Below are positions 54,405 through 63,611 of a DNA stretch of 64,000 bases, in pieces. Under the pieces are notes generated by a model that was given only the letters and a program-made list of their open reading frames with translations, was not told the origin of the DNA and searched no databases. The DNA is taken from assembly GCA_949286165.1 (NCBI GenBank), contig CASDZK010000058.1, positions 62,001 to 126,000 of the forward strand, read 5' to 3'. A program made the translations under genes and the position numbers. Numbering within the stretch: the stretch's first letter is position 1; every line of letters starts with the position of its first letter. The stretch is from an uncultured Alistipes sp. (GTDB taxonomy: Bacteria > Bacteroidota > Bacteroidia > Bacteroidales > Rikenellaceae).

Positions 54405-57308
54405 ATGAAACAAAGGCGAAACATAACCGGCTGGCTGTTGCTGTTGCTGCTGTCGTTCACGACCGTCCGGGCGGCGGCGCAGTACGTGGTATCCGGCTCC
54501 GCTCCGGCATCGCTCCGCTGGAAACAGATCCGGGCGAAAGACTACAAACTGATTTTTCCGGACTACTACCTCCCCAAAGCGCAACTCGTCCGGGCCTACC
54601 TCGACACCCTGCAACCCCATATCGGCTACGGGCTGCGGCCGCTGTTCAACCGGCTTCCCGTAGTGCTCTACCCCACCAACCTGCACAGCAACGGACTGGT
54701 AACCTGGGCCCCGAAACGGGTGGAGCTTTACACCGCTCCCCCTACCCGCCAGTTCGCCGTGCCCTGGCTGAAACAGCTTACCCTGCACGAATACCGCCAC
54801 GTGATACAGATGAGCAACCTCAACATCGGCTTTACCAAAGCCGCCAGCTATCTGTTGGGCGAACAGATCATAGGATTGGTGGCCATGGTTCCGCCCCGAT
54901 GGTTCTTCGAAGGCGACGCCGTGGCCGCGGAAACGGCCCTGACCGCTTTCGGCCGGGGGCTCCAGCCCGAATTTTCCATCGAATACCGGGCGATGGTCCA
55001 TGAAGACGAAAAATTCTTCAACCTCGACCAATGGATCTGCGGCTCCCTGAAAGAGAACATCCCCGACAAATACAAGCTCGGCTACCAGGTCGTCACGGCC
55101 GCCCGGGAATATTACGGTGCGGATTTCTGGGAAAAAGTCATCCGCTACTGCGGCCGCAACCCCTATTTCATCGTCTCGCCCAACATCGCCTACCGCAAAT
55201 ACGCCGGAACCGACACCCGCCGGTTGCTGCTCCGGACCTTCAACGACCTGAAAGCCTATTGGGAAAAAGCCTCTTCCGTTCCCAACACCGCCTCGTTCGT
55301 CGATACCGGCTCCCGTTCCTACACCCTGTACGAATATCCCCTGCCTTATCCCGGCGGACGGATCATCGCCCGGAAAAAAGACATGGATTCCACCTACCGG
55401 TTCGTCGTCCTCGACACCGCTTCGCGCCGGGAGCGGACCTTGCGCTACAGTACCCAACTCAGTTCCCGCCCGATCCTCAAGGGCGATACCCTGCTTTGGA
55501 CCGAATACGTCCCGTCCCTGTTCTGGGAACAGCAAAACCGGTCGGCCGTCAAGGCCATGCGGCTGAAAGAGAAACCGGACGGGCTGCACGGCGGCCGGCC
55601 CTATACGCTTTTCCGGAACGAGAACTGCTTCTACATTACCCCCACGGGCCACGACGGCTATGCAATGATCGTTTACGACCGGCTGAACAACCCTTCCGTC
55701 CTGCTTACCGATACCGCTTTCCGCGAAACGGGACGCCTGCCCCTGCCGGGCGACGACACCTCGGTAAACGGCATGGCCTGGGACGACGCCACGGGACGGC
55801 TGTGCATCATCCTGCTCGACAACGAAGGCATGTACCTGGCCGAAATTCTGCGGAAACCGGTTCTCTCCCTCCGCAAACTGACACAACCTTCTTATATTAC
55901 CGTCGATAACCTGACGGCCCGGGGAGGACGGCTCTATTTCAACTCCATACAGTCGGGCAAAGACGAAGCGCATATATACGATCTGAACACCGGGAAAGAG
56001 TACCGCGCCACCACGTCGCAATACGGAACCGTCATGCCGGCGGCCGTAAACGACTCTTTGCTATTGGCCGTAACCTACCGCCGCAACGGGTATTTCCCTT
56101 CCGTCCAACCCCTCACGGACAGTCTGCGGGAAGTCGCGCCGGCCCGCATGCCCGTCAATCTGCTGAACCCGCCACGGCAAAGCTGGGGATGGCAAATCGA
56201 CTCGATCGACATTACCGCGAAGGAAGCGGCCGACGCCCCGCCCGCCCGCCGTTACGCCCGCATTCCACATCTTTTCCGGGTCCATTCCTGGATTCCCATC
56301 TCCCTGGACGTGCAGGAACTGGTGGACGAACACCGGTTCGATTTGGGCATCGGCATTACGGCCATGTCCCAAAATACGTTGGGTTCCATGGTTACCTTAG
56401 TACAATACGGCTGGTTGCCGAATAAAAAAAGCAACTACGTGATGGCCCATGCGGAATATACCGGATTGCCGCTGCACCTGTCCCTCGATCTGGAATACGG
56501 CGGTTACGACCAGTCCGTTTACGCTCCTTCCCTGCCGGAAAGCTCCCCGGTCCTTCCGTTCAGCGACGGTCTGAAGAAACAACTGCAAGCGACCGCCGGT
56601 CTTTCGCTTCCCATGAATTTTTCCGACGGCGCCAACATCCGTCATCTCGTTCCCTTCGCCTCGTTCAGCTATTACAACAGCCTGATATACAACTATGCGA
56701 ACCGATCGTTAAAAAAGGGGAACTACAAACTTACGTCCGGCGTCAGCTTTTACAACTACCGCTACACCACGCCCAAGGAGCTGAATCCCAAACTGGGTTA
56801 TCTGCTGCGTCTCTCCTATACGATGAACCCCGTCCGGGGAGACTTCGGGAAACTGCTGAACCTGTACGCCCGCGGGTATCTGCCCGGATTCGCCCGGCTG
56901 CACTCGCTGACCCTGGAAGGAAACCTGCAACGCCAATGGGGCGGTTCCTACAACTACCTGCAAAAAACGCTCTATCCGCAAGGATGCTACTACGATTTCG
57001 CCTCGAAAAACCTCTTCGCGGCAGCCGCCAGCTACCGTTTTCCGCTGGCCTTCCCCGACGGCGGGATTCCGAACGTGCTCTATTTCAAACGCATCGCCCT
57101 GAACCTGTTCGGGCAATATGCCCGCAACACCCTTATCTCCGCTTCGGGAGACAGCCCTACCCTCCATCCCTACACCTACGGCGGCGAACTGCTGCTCGAT
57201 TTCAACGTATTCCGTATCGGAGTGGACCTGAACGTGGGACTCTCCGTTTATAAACCCAGCGACCACCGGAAGCCCATGTTCGGCGCCAGCGTCGGATTCG
57301 GGTTCTAA
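54405..57308 (+). CDS. Outer-membrane protein with zincin-type peptidase domain, PD40-like propeller and C-terminal barrel
   Basis: 967 residues with a signal peptide (ends near AAAQY). Residues about 40-280 have the zinc motif HEYRH (HExxH) in LTLHEYRHVIQMSNLN and, some 40 residues on, WFFEGDAVAAET, whose Glu fits a gluzincin third ligand. About 290-620 show repeated beta-blade patterns (RFVVLDTASRRERTLRY, AHIYDLNTGKEYRATTS). The last 330 residues alternate like a beta-barrel and end in GASVGFGF with a terminal Phe, as in BAM substrates. Function unknown; it may be a surface metallopeptidase. Confidence 0.7.
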   Translation: MKQRRNITGWLLLLLLSFTTVRAAAQYVVSGSAPASLRWKQIRAKDYKLIFPDYYLPKAQLVRAYLDTLQPHIGYGLRPLFNRLPVVLYPTNLHSNGLVTWAPKRVELYTAPPTRQFAVPWLKQLTLHEYRHVIQMSNLNIGFTKAASYLLGEQIIGLVAMVPPRWFFEGDAVAAETALTAFGRGLQPEFSIEYRAMVHEDEKFFNLDQWICGSLKENIPDKYKLGYQVVTAAREYYGADFWEKVIRYCGRNPYFIVSPNIAYRKYAGTDTRRLLLRTFNDLKAYWEKASSVPNTASFVDTGSRSYTLYEYPLPYPGGRIIARKKDMDSTYRFVVLDTASRRERTLRYSTQLSSRPILKGDTLLWTEYVPSLFWEQQNRSAVKAMRLKEKPDGLHGGRPYTLFRNENCFYITPTGHDGYAMIVYDRLNNPSVLLTDTAFRETGRLPLPGDDTSVNGMAWDDATGRLCIILLDNEGMYLAEILRKPVLSLRKLTQPSYITVDNLTARGGRLYFNSIQSGKDEAHIYDLNTGKEYRATTSQYGTVMPAAVNDSLLLAVTYRRNGYFPSVQPLTDSLREVAPARMPVNLLNPPRQSWGWQIDSIDITAKEAADAPPARRYARIPHLFRVHSWIPISLDVQELVDEHRFDLGIGITAMSQNTLGSMVTLVQYGWLPNKKSNYVMAHAEYTGLPLHLSLDLEYGGYDQSVYAPSLPESSPVLPFSDGLKKQLQATAGLSLPMNFSDGANIRHLVPFASFSYYNSLIYNYANRSLKKGNYKLTSGVSFYNYRYTTPKELNPKLGYLLRLSYTMNPVRGDFGKLLNLYARGYLPGFARLHSLTLEGNLQRQWGGSYNYLQKTLYPQGCYYDFASKNLFAAAASYRFPLAFPDGGIPNVLYFKRIALNLFGQYARNTLISASGDSPTLHPYTYGGELLLDFNVFRIGVDLNVGLSVYKPSDHRKPMFGASVGFGF

Positions 57309-57343
57309 GGCCGTCGAGACCGACGGCCGCCCGGCTGCCGCCC

Positions 57344-58243
57344 TTAACGGGAACCGAGATACAGAAATACCATCCCCAGCAACACCAACGCCAGGTCCGC
57401 CGCCTTGCTCCGCAGATTCCGTTCATGAAACCACCACGCCCCGAACAGGAACGATACCAACACGCTCCCCCGCCGGATCATCGACACGACCGAGATCAAC
57501 GCCCCGTCCAGACTCAGGGAGTAGAAATACAAAAAATCGGCGGCAGACAGAAAAACGGAAATCAGCGGAATGGCGGCATGCCACCGGAAAGGGTCCGTCT
57601 TCCGCCGGGGCAGCCACAGGAACGCCGCCACCGCCGTCATAATCAGGCACTGGTAAATATTGTACCACGACTGGACCAGCATGGGAGCGAAACGAGCCAT
57701 CAGGAACTTATCGTACAATCCGCTGGCCGCTCCGGTCAGGGCCGCCAACACGACGCACCAGATCCAACGGTTCCGCACGAAATCGATCCCCTCTTTTTTT
57801 CCCGAACGGCTCAACAACAGAAACGACACCGCCGCCAACAGCACCCCGACCCATTGAAGGCCGTTCAACCGTTCGCCGAACAACAGCATGGCTCCCACCA
57901 ACACCCATATCGGCCGGGTGGCGTTGATAGGCCCCGCGATCGTCAGCGGCAAATGCTTGATGCCGAAATATCCGAACAGCCAGGAGGTCAATACGATGAC
58001 CGATTTCAACAGGATAAAGCGATGCACCTCCCAGCCGGCGGCGGGCACCTGCCACAGCGGATGTTCCGCCGCGGCCTGCGGCCCGAAAGCCGACCGGAGA
58101 ATAAAAGGCAGGAAAATCAACGACGAAAAAAAGGTATTGAGCCACAATACCGGAATCACGGCGTTTCCGTCCAACGCGCGTTTCTTAAACACATCGTAAA
58201 ACCCCAGCAACGCAGCCGAGGCGAAAGCTCCCAACCACCACAT
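57344..58243 (-). CDS. EamA/DMT-family transporter
   Basis: 299 residues from the ATG at 58243 (MWWLGAFASAALLGFYD), with ten predicted membrane helices in two repeats. PINATRPIWVLVGAMLLFGERLNGLQWVGVLL is the EamA signature. The upstream extension of the frame is rejected because a -7 box lies at 58264-58271, inside it. Exports or imports a small metabolite; substrate unknown. It faces the downstream end of the barrel-protein gene. Confidence 0.87.
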   Translation of the reverse strand: MWWLGAFASAALLGFYDVFKKRALDGNAVIPVLWLNTFFSSLIFLPFILRSAFGPQAAAEHPLWQVPAAGWEVHRFILLKSVIVLTSWLFGYFGIKHLPLTIAGPINATRPIWVLVGAMLLFGERLNGLQWVGVLLAAVSFLLLSRSGKKEGIDFVRNRWIWCVVLAALTGAASGLYDKFLMARFAPMLVQSWYNIYQCLIMTAVAAFLWLPRRKTDPFRWHAAIPLISVFLSAADFLYFYSLSLDGALISVVSMIRRGSVLVSFLFGAWWFHERNLRSKAADLALVLLGMVFLYLGSR

Positions 58244-58263
58244 AACGAATTTTTTTTCCGGAC

Positions 58264-58271
58264 GCAAAGTT
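58264..58271 (-). promoter_or_regulatory. -7 promoter box (TAACTTTG) of the DMT transporter gene
   Basis: Exact TAnnTTTG on the minus strand, 20 bases before the ATG at 58243; it decides the start choice. Confidence 0.6.
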
Positions 58272-58312
58272 AAAAGAAAACGGCCATGCCCGCCACTTCC
58301 GCGAAAAATCGT

Positions 58313-58320
58313 TATCTTTA
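58313..58320 (+). promoter_or_regulatory. -7-like box (TATCTTTA) of the OPT transporter gene
   Basis: Seven of eight match to TATCTTTG-type boxes, 30 bases before the ATG at 58351, divergent from the DMT gene promoter. Confidence 0.45.
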
Positions 58321-58350
58321 CGGGAAGAAACCCGATCAACTCATTCATCT

Positions 58351-60333
58351 ATGGGACAGAACACAACTCCATCCAACCCGAACGCCCTGCCGGAGAACGC
58401 CTACCGGGAACTGAAACCGGGCGAAGAATACCGTCCGGTCATGCCCGCCGACAGCCGGCCGAAAGAGGTAACCCCCTATTCCGTCGTCTTCGGCGTCCTC
58501 ATGGCCATCGTCTTTTCCGCCGCAGCCGCCTATTTAGGGCTCCGCGTGGGACAGGTCTTCGAAGCGGCCATCCCCATCGCCATCATCGCCGTCGGCGTCG
58601 GCAACCTCTCCGGCCGTAAAAACATGCTGGGGCAAAACGTCATCATCCAGTCCATCGGCTCCACTTCCGGCTCCATCGTGGCCGGAGCCATCTTTACCCT
58701 GCCGGCCCTCTACATTCTGGGGCTGGAAGCCCGTTTCTACCAGATTTTCCTCGCCTCGCTGCTGGGCGGGGCATTGGGCATCCTGCTGCTGATTCCTTTC
58801 CGGCGTTATTTCGTCAAGGAAATGCACGGCAAATACCCCTTCCCCGAAGCTACCGCCACCACCGAGGTCCTGGTATCGGGAAGCGAGAAAGGCAGCCAGA
58901 CCAAGCTGCTGGCCGTCAGCGGACTGATCGGCGGCCTGTACGATTTCGTCATCGGCACGTTCGGCTGGTGGACCGAAACCGTCTCCACCCGGGTTGCGGA
59001 GTGGGGAACCCTGCTGGCCGACAAGACCAAACTGGTATTCAAGGTAAACACCGGTGCGGCCGTATTGGGATTGGGCTACATCATCGGACTGAAATACGCC
59101 GCCGTCATCTGCGCCGGCTCCTTTACCGTATGGTTCGTACTCATCCCCTTCATCAGCCATTTCGCTCCGGGCCAGACCATCGCCGTCGGCGAAGGGGTTA
59201 CCGCCCTGCTGAGCGACATGACGCCCGAAGAGATTTTCCGGCATTACGCCCGGCACATCGGCATCGGCGGAATCGCCATGGCCGGACTGATCGGCATCAT
59301 CCGCTCCTCCCGCATCATCAAACAGGCGGCGTCGCTCGCCGTACATGAGCTGCGCAACGGGAAAAACGCAGAGGCCGCCACGGAACGCACCCAGCGCGAC
59401 CTCTCCATGCGGTTCATCCTCTCCGGCATCATCGCCATCCTGTTTACCACCTTCCTGTTTTTCCAGTTCGGCGTACTCGACAACCTTTTGCTCTCCGTCA
59501 TCGCCCTGCTGACCGTATTCGTCATCTCCTTCCTGTTTACCACCGTGGCGGCCAACGCCATCGCCATCGTGGGCAACAACCCGGTATCGGGCATGACGCT
59601 CATGACGCTCATCCTCAGCTCGCTGGTGTTAGTCAGCGCGGGACTCAGCGGAACCGGCGGCATGACGGCCGCCATGATCATCGGCGGCGTGGTCTGCACG
59701 GCCCTTTCCATGGCCGGCGCCTTCGTTACCGACCTGAAAATCGGATATTGGCTGGGGACCACCCCCGCCCGTCAGGAAGGCTGGAAATTTCTCGGCACGG
59801 CCATTTCGGCGGCTACCGTGGCCGGAGTCATCATGATCCTGAACAAAACCTACGGTTTCGTCGGCGAAAACGCGTTAGTGGCTCCCCAAGCCAACGCCAT
59901 GGCCGCTGTCATCAAACCGTTGATGGAAGGCGGCAGCACCCCGTGGATGCTCTATTTCGCCGGAGCGGCCTTAGCCCTCATCCTGACCATGATCGGCGTT
60001 CCGGCGCTGGCTTTCGCCTTGGGCATGTTCATCCCGCTGGAACTGAACACCCCGTTGCTCATCGGCGGCTTGATCAGCTGGTTCGTCGCCGGCCGCAGCC
60101 GGGACGAGGCACGGAACAAGGCCCGCCGCGACCGGGGCACGCTCATTGCGTCCGGATTCATTGCCGGCGGAGCCTTGATGGGCGTCGTCAGCGCCCTACT
60201 GAAATATTTCGGAGTGGAATGGTTCGCCGAAAACTGGAACGCCACTACCGGAGCCGAAGCGCTGGGTATCGTCATGTACCTCGCCCTGATCGGCTATTTC
60301 ATCTGGGACAGCCTGCGGGCGAAACAAGATTAG
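58351..60333 (+). CDS. OPT-family oligopeptide transporter
   Basis: 660 residues, about 14-16 membrane segments. N-terminal YSVVFGVLMAIVFSAAAAYLGLRVGQVFEAAIPIAI, NMLGQNVIIQSIGSTSGSIVAGAIFTLPALY and PFPEATATTEVLVSG are typical of the bacterial OPT subgroup. Proton-linked uptake of short peptides or metal chelates. Peptidase T follows 37 bases downstream, so imported tripeptides are the likely cargo. Confidence 0.92.
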   Translation: MGQNTTPSNPNALPENAYRELKPGEEYRPVMPADSRPKEVTPYSVVFGVLMAIVFSAAAAYLGLRVGQVFEAAIPIAIIAVGVGNLSGRKNMLGQNVIIQSIGSTSGSIVAGAIFTLPALYILGLEARFYQIFLASLLGGALGILLLIPFRRYFVKEMHGKYPFPEATATTEVLVSGSEKGSQTKLLAVSGLIGGLYDFVIGTFGWWTETVSTRVAEWGTLLADKTKLVFKVNTGAAVLGLGYIIGLKYAAVICAGSFTVWFVLIPFISHFAPGQTIAVGEGVTALLSDMTPEEIFRHYARHIGIGGIAMAGLIGIIRSSRIIKQAASLAVHELRNGKNAEAATERTQRDLSMRFILSGIIAILFTTFLFFQFGVLDNLLLSVIALLTVFVISFLFTTVAANAIAIVGNNPVSGMTLMTLILSSLVLVSAGLSGTGGMTAAMIIGGVVCTALSMAGAFVTDLKIGYWLGTTPARQEGWKFLGTAISAATVAGVIMILNKTYGFVGENALVAPQANAMAAVIKPLMEGGSTPWMLYFAGAALALILTMIGVPALAFALGMFIPLELNTPLLIGGLISWFVAGRSRDEARNKARRDRGTLIASGFIAGGALMGVVSALLKYFGVEWFAENWNATTGAEALGIVMYLALIGYFIWDSLRAKQD

Positions 60334-60370
60334 CCACTTTCCGGCACAACCCGGAACAAAACATATCGCC

Positions 60371-61600
60371 ATGAACATCAAGAAAGAAGTGCTGGAACGC
60401 TTTCTGCGTTACATAGCCATCGACACGCAGAGCGATCCGCAAAGCGAAACCTATCCCTCGACGGCCAAACAGCTGGACCTGTTGAACCTGTTGCGGGACG
60501 AACTTCTGCACATGGGCCTTTCCGACGCCGCCATCGACGGTTACGGTTACGTAACCGCCACCGTGCCCCCGACGAAAGGGTGCGAAAACAAACCGGTCAT
60601 CGGATTCATCGCCCATGCGGACACCAGTCCCGACATGAAAGGTTCCGGCATCCGGCCGCAGATCATCGAAAACTATGCAGGGGGCGATATTCCCCTGAAC
60701 GACCGTCTCGTCATGACCGTCGCCGACTTTCCCGAGCTTTCCTTTTTCAAAGGGCACACGCTCATCACGACCGACGGCACGACCCTGCTGGGCGCCGACG
60801 ACAAGGCCGGCATCGCCGAAATCATGACGGCCGCCGCATGGCTGCTCGAACATCCGGAAATTCCCCACGGCCCGATCCGGATCGGGTTCACGCCGGACGA
60901 AGAGATCGGCGGAGGCGTGGACCATTTCGACGTAAAAGCGTTCGGAGCGCAATTCGCCTATACCGTGGACGGAGGATTCGAAGGGGAGCTGGAATACGAG
61001 AATTTCAACGCCGCCTCCGCCCGGATTACCGTGCAGGGCCGCAACATCCATCCCGGCTACGCCAAAGACAAGATGATCAATGCCTTGGAGGCGGCCTGCG
61101 CCTTCAACGCGCTGTTGCCCGCCTGCCAGCGGCCCGAACATACCGAAGGGTACGAAGGTTTCTTCCACCTGACCGCCCTCAACGGCACGGTGGAAGAGGC
61201 CCGGATGGAATACATCGTCCGCGACCACGACCGCGGACGTTTCGAAGAAAAGAAACGGCTGTTGGAACAGACAGCCGCTTTTCTCAACGCCCGGTACGGC
61301 GAAGAAATATTCGTACTGACGCTGAAAGACCAGTATTACAACATGCGGGAGAGGGTAGAACCGCATCCCGAACTCATCGCCAAAGCCTGTCAGGCTATGG
61401 AAGAAGCGGGCGTTACCCCCATTGTCAGGCCCATCCGGGGCGGTACGGACGGTTCCCGCCTCTCCTACATGGGGCTGCCTTGCCCGAACCTGTTCGCCGG
61501 CGGCATGAACTTCCACGGCAAATACGAATACTGTTCGCTCGACAGCATGGAGAAAGCGACGCTTACTTTGCTGAATCTATGTAAATTATGGGCGGAATAA
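60371..61600 (+). CDS. pepT: Peptidase T (tripeptidase)
   Basis: 409 residues, M20 metallopeptidase. Zinc ligands and catalytic residues are in GFIAHADTSPDM, TTLLGADDKAGIAEIM, FTPDEEIGGGVDHFD, YTVDGGFEGELEYE and GGTDGSRLSYMGLPCPNLFAGG. Cleaves N-terminal residues from tripeptides in the cytoplasm. Probably one transcript with the OPT transporter, forming a peptide uptake and breakdown pair. Confidence 0.95.
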   Translation: MNIKKEVLERFLRYIAIDTQSDPQSETYPSTAKQLDLLNLLRDELLHMGLSDAAIDGYGYVTATVPPTKGCENKPVIGFIAHADTSPDMKGSGIRPQIIENYAGGDIPLNDRLVMTVADFPELSFFKGHTLITTDGTTLLGADDKAGIAEIMTAAAWLLEHPEIPHGPIRIGFTPDEEIGGGVDHFDVKAFGAQFAYTVDGGFEGELEYENFNAASARITVQGRNIHPGYAKDKMINALEAACAFNALLPACQRPEHTEGYEGFFHLTALNGTVEEARMEYIVRDHDRGRFEEKKRLLEQTAAFLNARYGEEIFVLTLKDQYYNMRERVEPHPELIAKACQAMEEAGVTPIVRPIRGGTDGSRLSYMGLPCPNLFAGGMNFHGKYEYCSLDSMEKATLTLLNLCKLWAE

Positions 61601-61639
61601 CCGCCCGATAAAAAGGGGCGGCCGAAAAGACGGAAGAAA

Positions 61640-61765
61640 GTCGTCCAGGAAGCGTTCATCTGCTGCGTTACTGCTTTTCAAAGATTCGGTCACGTACGTC
61701 AGTACGTTCCCTTATCTCTGAAAATCAAAGTCTTGCGTCTTGCATATGAAGACTTCTTGAACGAC
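61640..61765. repeat. Dispersed palindromic repeat, copy B
   Basis: In the gene-free stretch 61601-61919. Ends are a 20 bp imperfect inverted repeat (GTCGTCCAGGAAGCGTTCAT at 61640; ATGAAGACTTCTTGAACGAC at 61746), enclosing a further imperfect palindrome around ACGTACGTCAGTACGT. The 5' part matches copy A at 14753-14851. No protein is encoded. Confidence 0.65.
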
Positions 61766-61919
61766 TTGCTGGGAACGGATGAAAAAAGGGGGGGGCTTTT
61801 TTACTGATTAGACACCCTCCACTTGCGAAGACGAAAAAACCGAGATTTACACGGAATTTTCGAATCGGACGCAAGGCGGAACCCCTCCTTTTCAGCCGCC
61901 TCTTTTATCCCGAATCCCG

Positions 61920-62846
61920 TCAAACCGTGCGTTCCTTCAACCCGGCATACATCCGGTCGTAAGTCGGGACCGCCACGCCCAGACGGGCGCCTTCCCGCAC
62001 CAAATATCCCGTCAGGGATTCCAGCTCGGTATTCCGGTGCGCCCGAAAATCCCGCTGCATGGAGGTAGTGGTTTCAGGCGGTATCCGTTCCATCTGGGCG
62101 ATCACGGCCGCTTCCACGTCTTCGGACAACTCGCACCCTTTCGCCTCCGCCACGGCACGGAACTCCCGCAACAGCTCGTCGAGCCAGCCGCGGTATTCCG
62201 GCGTTCCCAGCACCTCTCCGTACGTCTTATCGGTATAAGAGGTCACGGTAGCCACCGTAGAGATAAAGGCGAACTTATCCCATACGCACCGCACGATGTC
62301 TTCCCGCGCCCAGGCCCGGATGCCGGCCGCCGCAAAAACATCCGCCAACCGCCGCAGTTTCGCCGGATCGGCGGCGGGAGAACCGAACAGGTAACGGTAT
62401 CCGTTGGTCTGCTCCGCGATATGTCCCGGTTCCACGATAAACGCCACCACGTACACGCAGCCGAGCCATACCTCGGCATCCGGCAGCAACGCCGCAATCC
62501 GTTCCCCGCTGTCCACTCCGTTCAAAAACGGCAACACCACCGTACCGGGTCCGATGCAGGGAGCCGCCTGCAAAATACCGTTCTCCACATCGTACGCCTT
62601 GGTACAGTAAATCAAATAATCGACCGGGCCGATCTCTTCCGGCCGATCGGTCACAGCCGCCGGCCGGGCCGTGTAGCTTCCCTCCTTCGTATCCACCCGG
62701 ATTCCCCGTTCCCGGATTTTCCGCAAAGCCTCGCCCCGCGAAATAAAATAGATCTCCGTTTCGCTTCCGGCATAACGGCGGGCCAGTTCCCCGCCCAAAA
62801 AACCGCCCACGCCTCCGGTTCCCACAATAGCTATCTTCGTTTTCAT
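61920..62846 (-). CDS. Ketopantoate reductase-family oxidoreductase (PanE/ApbA)
   Basis: 308 residues from the ATG at 62846 (MKTKIAIVGTGGVGG). The NADP-binding GTGGVGGFLGGELARRY lies at the N-terminus, followed by YCTKAYD, LPFLNGVDSGERIAALLP and, in the C-terminal domain, CVWDKFAFISTVATVTSY with the catalytic Lys. The open frame runs on to 63044 but crosses a -7 box and the divergent gene, so I reject that part. Either the pantothenate-pathway enzyme or a paralogue with another 2-oxoacid substrate; no panB/panC nearby. Confidence 0.85.
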   Translation of the reverse strand: MKTKIAIVGTGGVGGFLGGELARRYAGSETEIYFISRGEALRKIRERGIRVDTKEGSYTARPAAVTDRPEEIGPVDYLIYCTKAYDVENGILQAAPCIGPGTVVLPFLNGVDSGERIAALLPDAEVWLGCVYVVAFIVEPGHIAEQTNGYRYLFGSPAADPAKLRRLADVFAAAGIRAWAREDIVRCVWDKFAFISTVATVTSYTDKTYGEVLGTPEYRGWLDELLREFRAVAEAKGCELSEDVEAAVIAQMERIPPETTTSMQRDFRAHRNTELESLTGYLVREGARLGVAVPTYDRMYAGLKERTV

Positions 62847-62868
62847 ATGCAATGCCTGCTTGTTTCTG

Positions 62869-62876
62869 CAAAAATA
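62869..62876 (-). promoter_or_regulatory. -7 promoter box (TATTTTTG) of the ketopantoate reductase-like gene
   Basis: Exact TAnnTTTG on the minus strand, 22 bases before the chosen ATG at 62846. Confidence 0.6.
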
Positions 62877-62908
62877 ACAAGAAACGGCCCTCCCTGCACT
62901 CTTTTTCC

Positions 62909-62951
62909 TATCTTTGTCAGAAATGACAGCCATTTTCGAAGTATATTTTTG
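62909..62951 (+). promoter_or_regulatory. Two -7 boxes (TATCTTTG, TATTTTTG) upstream of the YbaK-type gene
   Basis: Plus-strand exact TAnnTTTG matches at 62909-62916 and 62944-62951, before the ATG at 63008. The nearer would give a leader of about 50 bases; the two may be alternative starts. Confidence 0.5.
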
Positions 62952-63007
62952 TCCTTTTAAGAGCATACAAGGATAGAGTGCAATTAATCTAAGAAAAGAA
63001 TTTCCCG

Positions 63008-63499
63008 ATGAACGCCAAACAAACCGTTTTCGACTATCTGACACAAGCCGGCATCGCCTACGACTATTACGAACATCCGGCGGCCCCGACCATCGAAATC
63101 GCCCGCCGATACTGGAGGGACGACGGTTCCCGCCACTGCAAGAACCTGTTTTTCCGCAACCACAAAGGAAACCGCCACTATTTGGTCGTGTTCGACTGCG
63201 ACCGCACGCTGGCCGTCCGCGACCTCGAACAACGGCTCCGGCAAGGAAAACTCTCCTTCGCCTCGGAACAACGCATGATGAAATATTTGGGACTGCGGCC
63301 GGGCTCGGTTTCGCCGTTCGGACTCATCAACGACACCGGAAACGAAGTTTATCTTTTTCTCGACCGGAACCTGTCGGAAGCCCCGTTCCTCAGCTTCCAT
63401 CCCAACGACAACACCGGAACCGTCGTCATCTCCCGCGACGGGTTTCTGAAATTCTTGGCGATATGCGGAAACCGGTACGAATTTACCGACCTGTACTGA
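63008..63499 (+). CDS. YbaK/ProX-type aminoacyl-tRNA deacylase
   Basis: 163 residues, single YbaK domain. YEHPAAPTIEIARRYWRDDGSRHCKNLFFRNHKGNRHYLVVFDCDRTLAVRDL and GLRPGSVSPFGLINDTGNEVYLFLD fit the PrdX/ProX subgroup that clears Ala-tRNA(Pro), with the conserved Lys in HCKNLFF. Free-standing, cytoplasmic. Second tRNA-editing hydrolase in the window besides dtd. Confidence 0.9.
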   Translation: MNAKQTVFDYLTQAGIAYDYYEHPAAPTIEIARRYWRDDGSRHCKNLFFRNHKGNRHYLVVFDCDRTLAVRDLEQRLRQGKLSFASEQRMMKYLGLRPGSVSPFGLINDTGNEVYLFLDRNLSEAPFLSFHPNDNTGTVVISRDGFLKFLAICGNRYEFTDLY

Positions 63500-63579
63500 G
63501 AACCGGTCTGAATTTCAAACCTTTTCTGAAAAGCGACCGATCCGCCCCATTTCAAAGTACAATCCTTTCCTTGAATCCA

Positions 63580-63587
63580 TAATTTTG
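63580..63587 (+). promoter_or_regulatory. -7 promoter box (TAATTTTG) of the right-edge gene
   Basis: Exact TAnnTTTG, 24 bases before the ATG at 63612. Confidence 0.5.
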
Positions 63588-63611
63588 TCTGTCATCGAAA
63601 ACAAACGCATT

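Noticed and set aside
57309-57343. GGCCGTC...GACGGCC hairpin after the barrel-protein gene
   Set aside because: A short GC stem without a T-run; too weak to call a terminator.
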